Shown here piece by piece: positions 7,110-14,770 of a stretch of 53,771 bases of DNA. The translations under genes and the position numbers were made by a program. Origin of the DNA: Bacillota bacterium (GTDB lineage Bacteria; Bacillota; Clostridia; Christensenellales; Aristaeellaceae); the NCBI GenBank assembly GCA_023395615.1, contig JAEWYP010000095.1, forward strand, positions 1 through 53,771. The letters are read 5' to 3'. The notes beneath the pieces are model-generated. The model saw only the letters and a list, made by a program, of their open reading frames with translations, had not been told where the DNA came from and ran no database searches. The number at the start of each line of letters is the position of its first letter. Position 1 is the first letter of the stretch.

Positions 7110-8696
7110 TCAGCCGTACAGTTTGCGGTACTCGCCCGGGGTCAGCCCGGTCTCCGCCTTGAAAGTGTGGGTAAAGTGCTTATTATCGCTGTATCCCACG
7201 GCATTACAGATGTCTGCGACCGATCGGCTGGTATCCCTCAGCAACGCGCGCGCCTCGTCCATCCGCACACGGATGAGGTATTTAGCGAAGCCTTCGCCCG
7301 TTTCCTTTTTAAACAGGGTGCTGAAGTAGTTTACGCTGAAACCGATCGCGGCTGCCACTTCCTCCAGCGTGATCGGTCGGGAGAAATTTTTCTGGATATA
7401 CAGCTTGGCGCTGCGGATGGGCTGCACGTCCCGGTCACGCAGGCGCTGCTCCGCCCGGGCGATCTGATCGCGCTGAAGCGCCCGCAGGCACTGGAACAGC
7501 TCCGCAGCCGCCCCGCACTGGGTAAGCCCGCGATGAAAAGCCGTCAGCGTCGCGTCGCTGTCGTCGGCGTTCAGCCGGGTCACAAACATCAGCCCCGCCA
7601 TGCGCGTTAAGGCCAGCAGTTCCCAGCCGCGCGCACCGGGCACCGACGCGGCTTCCTCCAAAATTGCCGCAGCGGCGTCCGCCGCTTCCGGGTTCATCAC
7701 ATCAATTGCGTGGGAAGCCGCCACGGTATAGCGTGCCTGAAAATCCATCTCCAGCAGGCCGGATTTGCCCGCTTCCCCTTCCAACAGGTGTCCCGTACCT
7801 TCCGTAAGCCTTTCTGCCAGCAGGTTTTGCACGCGCATCGTCTGCCGGGCCAGCTCCGCGGGGGTCGCGCAGGGCCCACCCAATGCCAGCGAGAACTCCA
7901 CCGGCCCGAACAGGCTTTTTTCGGCCACCAGCCGGTTCAACCCCGCGCGCAGGTTCTGCCGCAGCTCCTCCTGCCGGGTCTGGCACAGGTTCAGCACGCC
8001 CGTCATCACCGCGCCGGAAAAAACCAGCACTGCGTCCATGCACAAGGCGGATAAAAGCGGCTGGAACAGATTCTCTACCTTATCCCGCACCACGTCCAGA
8101 GAAGATTCACCGAATTCTTCCGGGTCATAATCCATTTTGAGCATCAGCAACCGGTAACAGTCGCCCGTCGCAGCAAAGTGGTATACCCGTTCCATCGTCT
8201 GCACATCATCCGCCTCCAGGCGGTCGTTCAGCAAATCGTCTACCAGCTTCTGGCGCAACTGTCGGCTGTCGTCTCCCTGCCGCTCCCGCAGGGTCTGCAT
8301 ATCCGTTTCCTTGTGCTGGCGCATGCGGCACCGGTCGGCCATCTTCTCCAGCGACCGGTTCAGCGCCTCCCGGTTAATGGGTTTGAGCAGGTACTCGCCC
8401 ACACCGAAACGGATTGCCGTCTGTGCGTAATCAAACTGAGCGTACCCGCTGATTACAATCACTTCCAGCTCCGGTACAAGGTGGTGCGCTTCCTCCACCA
8501 CGCGCAGGCCGTCACAGCCGGGCATACGAATGTCCGTAATCAGAATATCCGGAGCCAGCGTGCGCACCATTTCCAGCGCATCCGGTCCGTTGCCCGCAGT
8601 GCCGACCACTTCCAACCCCAGCCGCTGCCATTCCCCCAGCGCCAAAATCAACCGGCAGATTCGTTCCTCGTCGTCCGCCACCACAACGCGCAACAT
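7110..8696 (-). CDS. YesN-type response regulator with AraC DNA-binding domain
   Basis: A 528-residue two-component regulator. The receiver domain covers about residues 1-120, with the acidic pair VADDEE, phosphoacceptor Asp55 in ILITDIRMPG, and the conserved Lys in YLLKPINREAL. A variable middle region of about 300 residues follows. Two AraC-type helix-turn-helix motifs fill the last ~100 residues (ITLEEVAAAIGFSVNYFSTL and a second ending in HTFKAETGLTPGEYRKLY). GGAGG precedes the start. It is the first gene of a three-gene unit with the kinase and the ATPase-like protein. YesN-type regulators usually control nearby sugar uptake or polysaccharide genes; the target here is not evident. Confidence 0.92.
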   Translation of the reverse strand: MLRVVVADDEERICRLILALGEWQRLGLEVVGTAGNGPDALEMVRTLAPDILITDIRMPGCDGLRVVEEAHHLVPELEVIVISGYAQFDYAQTAIRFGVGEYLLKPINREALNRSLEKMADRCRMRQHKETDMQTLRERQGDDSRQLRQKLVDDLLNDRLEADDVQTMERVYHFAATGDCYRLLMLKMDYDPEEFGESSLDVVRDKVENLFQPLLSALCMDAVLVFSGAVMTGVLNLCQTRQEELRQNLRAGLNRLVAEKSLFGPVEFSLALGGPCATPAELARQTMRVQNLLAERLTEGTGHLLEGEAGKSGLLEMDFQARYTVAASHAIDVMNPEAADAAAAILEEAASVPGARGWELLALTRMAGLMFVTRLNADDSDATLTAFHRGLTQCGAAAELFQCLRALQRDQIARAEQRLRDRDVQPIRSAKLYIQKNFSRPITLEEVAAAIGFSVNYFSTLFKKETGEGFAKYLIRVRMDEARALLRDTSRSVADICNAVGYSDNKHFTHTFKAETGLTPGEYRKLYG

Positions 8697-8776
8697 ATTG
8701 TTTCCTCCACGCCGCGCTTTCGACCGCCGCCTTCCTGCAGCCGAACTGCGAAGCCACTCTCTTTTTAAGTAGCATC

Positions 8777-8804
8777 AGTATAGCACAAGTCCCCCTTCCC
8801 GTCA
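8777..8804 (-). promoter_or_regulatory. Candidate promoter of the two-component operon
   Basis: On the minus strand TATACT (8777-8782) lies about 80 bases before the response regulator start. TGACGG at 8799-8804 is a weak -35 with a 16-base spacer. Confidence 0.35.
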
Positions 8805-9078
8805 TGCGCGGCGCGAAAAGGAGGCTGCCGGCAAACCGCCTACAGGCTACTCACCTCAGATTGCTAAAAAGCTTCGGATGCCAGGAAGCAAGAGCGGCAA
8901 GGAGTTGAGCTTATTCACCCGTCAGTGATGCCCCTTGCCATCCCAAAACCGATTATGCAGATGAGTTTTGCAAGCAATCGAAAAGGGGCCGCCGACGATA
9001 CGGCAACCCCTCAATATACTTAGTTTCGCTGACCCTGTTTAAAACCGCGTCCGGCGTGCACCAGACCGTTTTTTGCAC
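8805..9078. other. Intergenic stretch between araA and the two-component operon
   Basis: No coding frame stands out in this 274-base stretch. It holds the araA terminator (8981-9010). It also has a weak seven-base inverted repeat, GGCAAGG (8896-8902) / CCTTGCC (8933-8939), with a 30-base loop to which I assign no role. Confidence 0.5.
8981..9010 (-). terminator. Terminator of araA
   Basis: On the minus strand GGGGTTGCCG, a six-base loop and CGGCGGCCCC form a stem with a small internal loop. It is followed by TTTT. It lies about 70 bases beyond the araA stop codon. Confidence 0.65.
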
Positions 9079-10551
9079 TTAGCGCAGTTTCCACGCCAGG
9101 TCTTTTAGGAACAGCTCGTCTTCCAGTTTCTCCGGCGTCGATTCTTTACCGATATGCACAAACTCGATCTCCATGATCGCGGCCCACTCCCGCATCTGTT
9201 CCGCCGTTACGTCGTAGGAAAGCACGGTATGGTGTGCGCCGCCCGCGGTGATCCAGCATTCCAGCCCGGTGGTCAGGCTGGGTTCCGGCTTCCAGGTCAC
9301 GCGTGCCACAGGCAGGTTGGGCATGCTCATCGGCGGTTTGATGCACTCGATATCCTGGCAGATCAGGCGCATACGACCGCCCATATCAATCAGGCTGACC
9401 ACGATGGCTTTGCCGGCGCGACCTTCAAACACAAGGCGGGCAGGGGGCTCCCGATCACCGATGCCCAGCGGGTGCACCTCGATGCGCGGCTTGCCCGCGG
9501 CAATGGAGGGGCACACCTCCAGCATGTGCGCGCCAAGGCTGAACTCGTTCCCCTTGACGAGGTTATAGGTATAATCCTCCATAAAGGCGGTGCCGCCGGT
9601 CTGCCCCTCGCTCATCGCCTTGAGGATCGCGGTCATGGCGGCGACTTTCCAGTCGCCCTCGCCGCCGTAGCCGTACCCCTGCGCCATCAGGTGCTGACTG
9701 GCCAGCCCGGGCAGCTGTTTCATGCCGTACAGGTCCTGAAAGGTGTTGGAGAAGGCCTTGCAGCCCTGCTCGTCCAGCATCTTCATCATGGCGATCTCCT
9801 CGCGCGCCTGATAACGCACGGAGGCAAGGTTGTCGGTCGCGAGGGTGTACGCGCCCCGGTAATCCTCCATCAGCGCGTCGATTTCGGCGTCGGTCACGGC
9901 GTTCATGTACTCCACCAGCGTCCCGACCGGCCAGGTGTTCACCTGCCAGCCGAGCTTTAGCTGCGTTTCCACCTTGTCGCCCTCGGTAACGGCTACTTCG
10001 CGCATGTTATCGCCAAAGCGCATCACCCGCAGGGACTTGGAGAACGCCGCGCCCACGGCGGCGCGCATCCATTCGCCAAGCCGCTTCTGTACGGATTCGT
10101 CTTTCCAGTACCCGGCGATCACCTTGCGGGGCAGGCGCAGGCGCGCGGCGATAAAGCCGTGTTCGCGGTCGCCGTGCGCGGCCTGGTTGAGGTTCATAAA
10201 ATCCATGTCGATCGCTTCGTTGGGGATTTCCTCACCGTACTGGGTCGCCAGATGGCAGTACGGTTTTTGCAGCGCGGCCAGACCGTTGATCCACATTTTG
10301 CTGGGGGAGAAGGTATGGCACCAGGTAATCAGGCCCGCGCAGCGCTCGTCGTGGTTGGCTTCGCGAACAATGTCGGTCACTTCGGCGTTGGTTTTGGCCG
10401 TTACCTTGTACACGATACGGCAGGGAAGTTTGCCGCCCGCGTTCATCTGCTGCGCCATCTCCGCCGCACGCGCGGCTACGGTATCCAGCACTTCTGGTCC
10501 GTACAAAAACTGAGAACCCACCACAAACCAGAACTCGTAATCCTTGAACAT
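9079..10551 (-). CDS. araA: L-arabinose isomerase AraA
   Basis: Converts L-arabinose to L-ribulose, manganese-dependent, in the cytoplasm. The protein starts MFKDYEFWFVVGSQFLYGPE, a diagnostic AraA opening. It carries TWCHTFSPSKMWINGL, GYGYGGEGDWK and MEDYTYNL in the expected positions. The length of 490 residues is close to the family norm of about 500. The araB and araD partners are absent next door. The gene appears monocistronic, with its own promoter, an AraR-like operator and a terminator. Ribulose could be taken by one of the FGGY kinases at 14771-20419, or araBD may lie elsewhere. Confidence 0.96.
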   Translation of the reverse strand: MFKDYEFWFVVGSQFLYGPEVLDTVAARAAEMAQQMNAGGKLPCRIVYKVTAKTNAEVTDIVREANHDERCAGLITWCHTFSPSKMWINGLAALQKPYCHLATQYGEEIPNEAIDMDFMNLNQAAHGDREHGFIAARLRLPRKVIAGYWKDESVQKRLGEWMRAAVGAAFSKSLRVMRFGDNMREVAVTEGDKVETQLKLGWQVNTWPVGTLVEYMNAVTDAEIDALMEDYRGAYTLATDNLASVRYQAREEIAMMKMLDEQGCKAFSNTFQDLYGMKQLPGLASQHLMAQGYGYGGEGDWKVAAMTAILKAMSEGQTGGTAFMEDYTYNLVKGNEFSLGAHMLEVCPSIAAGKPRIEVHPLGIGDREPPARLVFEGRAGKAIVVSLIDMGGRMRLICQDIECIKPPMSMPNLPVARVTWKPEPSLTTGLECWITAGGAHHTVLSYDVTAEQMREWAAIMEIEFVHIGKESTPEKLEDELFLKDLAWKLR

Positions 10552-10618
10552 AAGCCGATTCCTCCTGTTTTTCCATGTCGGTCACAGAAACCGCAGGTTG
10601 CGGGGCGGTGGGGATTGC

Positions 10619-10640
10619 CTGTGCGCCGTTTGGCGCACAG
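10619..10640 (-). promoter_or_regulatory. Perfect hairpin in the araA leader
   Basis: CTGTGCGCC and GGCGCACAG form a perfect nine-base stem around a four-base loop. It lies about 70 bases upstream of araA, inside the predicted leader of about 165 bases. There is no T-run, so it is not a terminator. It could be an operator or an mRNA structure. Confidence 0.45.
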
Positions 10641-10708
10641 CGCTTGCACATAGCCTGTTTGCAGCTCTGGAACCGTTTTTATCTACGGCCCTTTGGAAGA
10701 GGCCGCCA

Positions 10709-10751
10709 TTTTGTACGTACTAATTATAACGTATTTTTTGTCGATAGGAAA
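10709..10751 (-). promoter_or_regulatory. araA promoter overlapped by an AraR-like operator
   Basis: On the minus strand the perfect TATAAT (10723-10728) has a weak -35, TTTCCT, at 10746-10751. The plus-strand sequence TTTTGTACGTACTAAT (10709-10724) matches 14 of 16 positions of the AraR operator consensus I recall from Bacillus (ATTTGTACGTACAAAT). It sits on and just downstream of the -10, where a repressor would block transcription. No araR gene is in the window. Confidence 0.7.
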
Positions 10752-10870
10752 CCCCTATTTTCCAGTTTCCTCCGCATTTCCTTTCCGGTTCGGAGGGGAT
10801 GCGAATGTTTCATCTCACCGGAAGTATGGTATGATAATGGAAGAAATTGATCGTTCGGGAGGTATACTGG

Positions 10871-11842
10871 ATGATTTCCAATCAGTGGTACGCCATTCTG
10901 CCTTCTGCCCGCGTACGCAAGGGTAAAATCACGTCGGTACGTCGCCTTGGGTTGGATCTGGCCCTGTTCCGCACGGCGAACGGCACGCCGGGCTGTGTTG
11001 CAGATCAATGCACCCATCGCGGCGCGGCGTTAAGCGCAGGTCGCGTGGAAGGCGACTGTATCCGCTGCCCTTTTCACGGACTGGAGTTCGCCGTTGACGG
11101 CGCGTGCCGCTTCATCCCGGCCAACGGGATTGCAAACCAGCAGAATAACAGCCGTTTCAATGTCCGCGCCTATCCGGTACGGGAGGAAAACGGCATCCTC
11201 TTCTTATGGTACGGCGACGCGGCGAAAGCGACAGATACCCTCCCATTTTTCCATGGAGAGTTGGACGGTTTTACTTATAGTGAAATCGAAGACCACTGGA
11301 ACACCCACTATTCCCGTGCAATCGAGAATCAGCTGGACGTGGTGCACGTGCCGATCGTTCATTACAATACCATCGGGCGCGGCAATAAAACGCTGATCAA
11401 CGGCCCGAAGGTGATTTTTGAGGACGACAGCCTGATCACCAGCGCGAATAACGAGGCGGATCACGGGCAAACGCCCAAAAAACCGGAAGAATGCGTGATT
11501 AAGCCCACCTACCTCAAATTCCGTTTCCCCAACCTGTGGATGAACCACATCAGCGACAAGGTGCGTGTAGTCATTTATTTTGCGCCGGTCGACGACGAAA
11601 ACACCATCCTGTATATCCGTTTCTATCACCGGCTTACGGGCATTCGCCCGGTGAACGCTCTGATCGCCTGGGTCGGCAAGGGGATGAACCGCGTGATTGA
11701 GCGGCAGGATAAACGTGTGGTAATTACCCAGAAGCCCAAAGCGTCGGCCTACCGTTCCGGAGAAAAACTGCTGACCGGCGACGGGCCGATTATCGAGTAC
11801 CGCAGACGGCGCGAAGCCCTCAAAACCCGGGACGCGGGCTGA
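10871..11842 (+). CDS. Rieske non-haem iron oxygenase, alpha-subunit type
   Basis: A 323-residue protein. The Rieske [2Fe-2S] domain sits at about residues 1-110, with ligands Cys47, His49, Cys66 and His69 (CTHRG and CPFHGLEF). A C-terminal catalytic domain has the mononuclear iron motif with Asp156, His159 and His164 in LDVVHVPIVH. Enzymes of this family use O2 with an electron-donating reductase, which is not encoded nearby. The start at 10871 is chosen for GGGAGG eight bases upstream; an in-frame TTG at 10847 lacks a site. uvsE follows 62 bases later. The substrate is unknown. An O2-dependent enzyme is unexpected if the host is a strict anaerobe, as its neighbours suggest. Confidence 0.88.
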   Translation: MISNQWYAILPSARVRKGKITSVRRLGLDLALFRTANGTPGCVADQCTHRGAALSAGRVEGDCIRCPFHGLEFAVDGACRFIPANGIANQQNNSRFNVRAYPVREENGILFLWYGDAAKATDTLPFFHGELDGFTYSEIEDHWNTHYSRAIENQLDVVHVPIVHYNTIGRGNKTLINGPKVIFEDDSLITSANNEADHGQTPKKPEECVIKPTYLKFRFPNLWMNHISDKVRVVIYFAPVDDENTILYIRFYHRLTGIRPVNALIAWVGKGMNRVIERQDKRVVITQKPKASAYRSGEKLLTGDGPIIEYRRRREALKTRDAG

Positions 11843-11904
11843 TCATCGCCGCCGAGCGGATGCATCTCCCCATCCGTGTCCGTCCGCCAAGAGGAGGGCT
11901 GCCC

Positions 11905-13164
11905 GTGAGTATCGGTTATGCCTGCCATACGCTGGCCGTATCAGGCGCAGAGATGAAGAAATGTCTGCTCCGTAATGCCGACGAGGCGACCCTGCGGGGG
12001 TTGATTGAATGGAACCTGAGCGCGCTGGAACGAATGGTGGATTACAACCTGCAAAACGGCATTCGCCTGTACCGCATCAGTTCGGACCTGATTCCGTTCG
12101 CATCCAGCCCCGTCAACCGTATCCCCTGGGCGCTGGATTACGCCGAACGGCTGGCGGTGATCGGCCGAAAAATTCTTCTGGGCGGAATTCGAGTGTCCAT
12201 GCACCCGGGGCAATACACGGTGCTTAACTCTCCGGATCCGACCGTTGCCGAAAACGCGGTTCGAGAGCTTGTTTATCATACGCAATTGCTGGACGCACTG
12301 GGGATACCTGCCTCCCACCGCATCATCCTGCATATCGGCGGCGCATACGGGGATAAACCCGCCGCGCTCGCCCGCTTTCGCGAGTGTTTTGCGGCGCTTC
12401 CTCAACCCGTTCGCGCCCGGTTGACGGTGGAAAACGACGATCGCATCTTTACCGCTCAGGACGCGCTGACCACGGGGCGGGAAAACAGCATCCCCGTGGT
12501 ATTCGACAACCTGCACCACTTTCTGCATCCGTCCGGCCCGCCCGAAAGAGACGACGCGGCCTGGATTCGACTCTGTGCCGAAACCTGGGGCCCGGCGGAC
12601 GGCCGGCAGAAAATCCACTATTCTCAGCCCGATCCGGATAAAAAGCCCGGCGCCCACTCTGCCTCCATCCAGCTGGACGGGTTTCTGCCGTTTTACCGGT
12701 CGCTGCCCGATCCCCTGCCGGATATCATGTTGGAAGTAAAGGATAAAAACCTTTCCGCCCTCAAGTGCATCCTCGCCACTGACCCCGCGCCGCCGACCGC
12801 CGCGCTGGAAAAGGAGTGGGCCCGGTATAAATACCGCGTGCTGGAACATTCCCAGCGCCATTATCGGGAGATTCGGGAGCTGTTGAAACGACACACTCCC
12901 GAAACGGCGCTTTCGTTTTACCGCCATGTGGAGGAAGCCCTTGCGCTGCCCATCGTGCCAGGTGAAGCGATTAACGCGGCCGAGCACGTTTGGGGATATT
13001 TCCGGGATACCGCGTCTCCTTCGGAAAAAACCGGTTTCCAAAAGGCGCTTGCTTCCTACGCGGCAGGCGAACTCCCCCTGTTCGCAGTCAAGCGCAGGTT
13101 GCGGCTGTTGGCCGAAGCCCACAGAGAAAGCTACCTGACTGAATCATATTACTTCTTACTTTGA
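11905..13164 (+). CDS. uvsE: UV DNA damage endonuclease UvsE/UVDE
   Basis: Nicks DNA 5' to UV photoproducts and other distortions, starting alternative excision repair. The UVDE TIM-barrel motifs are clear: IGYACHTLAVSG at the N-terminus, FRISSDLIPF-like LYRISSDLIPFASS, VSMHPGQYTVLNSP, HIGGAYGDK, LTVENDDRIFT and VVFDNLHHFLHP. The GTG start at 11905 follows GAGGAGGG. An earlier in-frame ATG at 11860 has no site. At 419 residues it is longer than many bacterial UvsE proteins (about 300-320) because of a C-terminal extension with no recognised domain. It is likely co-transcribed with the Rieske gene, and a strong hairpin follows. Confidence 0.93.
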   Translation: MSIGYACHTLAVSGAEMKKCLLRNADEATLRGLIEWNLSALERMVDYNLQNGIRLYRISSDLIPFASSPVNRIPWALDYAERLAVIGRKILLGGIRVSMHPGQYTVLNSPDPTVAENAVRELVYHTQLLDALGIPASHRIILHIGGAYGDKPAALARFRECFAALPQPVRARLTVENDDRIFTAQDALTTGRENSIPVVFDNLHHFLHPSGPPERDDAAWIRLCAETWGPADGRQKIHYSQPDPDKKPGAHSASIQLDGFLPFYRSLPDPLPDIMLEVKDKNLSALKCILATDPAPPTAALEKEWARYKYRVLEHSQRHYREIRELLKRHTPETALSFYRHVEEALALPIVPGEAINAAEHVWGYFRDTASPSEKTGFQKALASYAAGELPLFAVKRRLRLLAEAHRESYLTESYYFLL

Positions 13165-13173
13165 CAGGTGCAC

Positions 13174-13205
13174 AAAGGCCCGGTTGCGAACGCAACCGGG
13201 CCTTT
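13174..13205. terminator. Strong bidirectional hairpin between uvsE and the GH39 gene
   Basis: AAAGGCCCGGTTGCG and its exact complement CGCAACCGGGCCTTT form a 15-base stem. It lies between convergent genes. The A/T ends can serve as short U-tracts in either direction. Confidence 0.85.
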
Positions 13206-13247
13206 GCCTTAGTATCTTTCCCGTTCTGTGCAGGATGGCTCAGCTTC

Positions 13248-14702
13248 TCAGCGAAGGGTAAGCATCGCCACACCGTGCGGCGGCAGGCGGAAGCGCAGTT
13301 CATTCCCGGATATGGCCAACGTTTCGGCGTGCAGTTCGGAGGCCGCGTTCAGGGTTTCCAGCTGCGCGGCGCTCGGGTATTCCGGTGCGCCCATGTTCTG
13401 CCACGCTTCGGTCGCGTTGGCATGCACGTCGTCAATCCGTTCTATCTGAGCTTCATGTATCAGGAAGCGGTCAACCGTCAGGCAGATTTCTTCCTCGCCA
13501 ATTTCCTCATCCGGGATGTTGTGATTATACAGCAGAATGCGCAGACCATCGTTGGTACTCGTGGCGATGCCGCCCACGGTGCCCTGTTCTTCAAATGGTG
13601 TATAAAACTGATCTCCCAGGCGGTGGAAGCAGCTGAACAGGCGATAAGAAGGCTTGGCGACACCGTGCACCGTCTGCAGGCCAAACCCGCCGTGGAACTC
13701 GCAGGGCAGTTGCGAGCCTTCCTCAAAAATATCCGTAAACGTCCAGAAGCTGTACGTTTCCACCAGCCCCGCGTTATCGATCAGCGTTTTGGCGATCAGC
13801 GCGGCGGCATACGGTTGGTCGTGCAGCGCGTCCGGCGTTATTGCGGACGTATTCCATTCCGTGTAATGCAGCGGGTACCGCCCCGCCTCCTCCACCGCGC
13901 GCTTCAGCATCCGTGTTAACACCCCGCGGTGAAACAGCTGCGCGGGTTCGCCGGGATGTTCCCTGGCCATCATCTCAAAGTATGCTTCCAGCGACATGCC
14001 GCTGTTCCACAGGGGGTCGTCGGTCGGATAATGGTGGCTGGACAGGAAGTCCAGCGGCGTTGCGGTTTTTTCGCAGAACGCGATCAGATCCTTTATCCAG
14101 GCGTTGATCGCAGTCGCAGGGCCGCCCACGCGATAATCCGAGCGTACGCCCTTAATTGCCAGCGCGGTGTGCCTGTACAGTTCGAAATAATCCTCCTGCG
14201 TGCCGGCATAGAAAAACTTCAGGTTCGGCTCGTTCCATACTTCGAAATACCAGCTGGCCACCTCGTCATGGCCGTACCGTTCGGTTAAGTGAGCCGTCAG
14301 GCGGGTGATCAGTTCGTCCCACTCGCGGTAATCTTTGGGCTTGGATACGTTGCCGCGATAATGGAAACAGGTCACATCCTGCGAGGCCAGCGCGGTCGGC
14401 ATAAAGCCCAGCTCGATAAAAGGCTTCATACCGATGCGCAGCAGGTAATCAAAAATACAGTCAACGTTGAAAAAGTTAAACACCAGTTGGCCCTGTTTGT
14501 TACGGACGGCAACGCACATATCGTCGTTAAGCAATCCATGAAAGCGAACGTATCGGAAACCCAGCTCGCGATGCGCTTTTTCCAGTTGTGTCCGGTAATC
14601 TTCCCGCAGGGCTGTGTAGGCATGGCAGGAACCGACGCAGTTTTCCCAGTAATGCGGAAAAGGGGTCACAGGCAGTCCGGCGTCCAGGTGGAACGTTAGC
14701 AT
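13248..14702 (-). CDS. Glycoside hydrolase family 39 (beta-xylosidase type)
   Basis: A retaining glycosidase of 484 residues, predicted to remove xylose (or a related sugar) from the non-reducing end of oligosaccharides. The TIM barrel shows GH39 acid/base Glu158 in FEVWNEPNLKFF and nucleophile Glu282 in HYTEWNTS. SSHHYPTDDP lies between them. A beta-sandwich tail ends in LPPHGVAMLTL. No signal peptide is seen, so it acts on imported oligosaccharides. It follows a xylulokinase by 68 bases, and AAAGGAG precedes the start. Together they would take xylosides to xylulose phosphate, with xylose isomerase outside the window. GH39 also includes iduronidases, so the substrate is not certain. Confidence 0.88.
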   Translation of the reverse strand: MLTFHLDAGLPVTPFPHYWENCVGSCHAYTALREDYRTQLEKAHRELGFRYVRFHGLLNDDMCVAVRNKQGQLVFNFFNVDCIFDYLLRIGMKPFIELGFMPTALASQDVTCFHYRGNVSKPKDYREWDELITRLTAHLTERYGHDEVASWYFEVWNEPNLKFFYAGTQEDYFELYRHTALAIKGVRSDYRVGGPATAINAWIKDLIAFCEKTATPLDFLSSHHYPTDDPLWNSGMSLEAYFEMMAREHPGEPAQLFHRGVLTRMLKRAVEEAGRYPLHYTEWNTSAITPDALHDQPYAAALIAKTLIDNAGLVETYSFWTFTDIFEEGSQLPCEFHGGFGLQTVHGVAKPSYRLFSCFHRLGDQFYTPFEEQGTVGGIATSTNDGLRILLYNHNIPDEEIGEEEICLTVDRFLIHEAQIERIDDVHANATEAWQNMGAPEYPSAAQLETLNAASELHAETLAISGNELRFRLPPHGVAMLTLR

Positions 14703-14770
14703 AGTCGTTATTCTCCTTTAAAGGCTTTCAAGCCTAATTTAACTCATTCATCCTCTCCGGCCGGGGACGG

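Noticed and set aside
11941..13122. Minus-strand open frame of 393 codons opposite uvsE
   Set aside because: Antisense shadow of a convincing UvsE protein, with no ribosome site or family motif.
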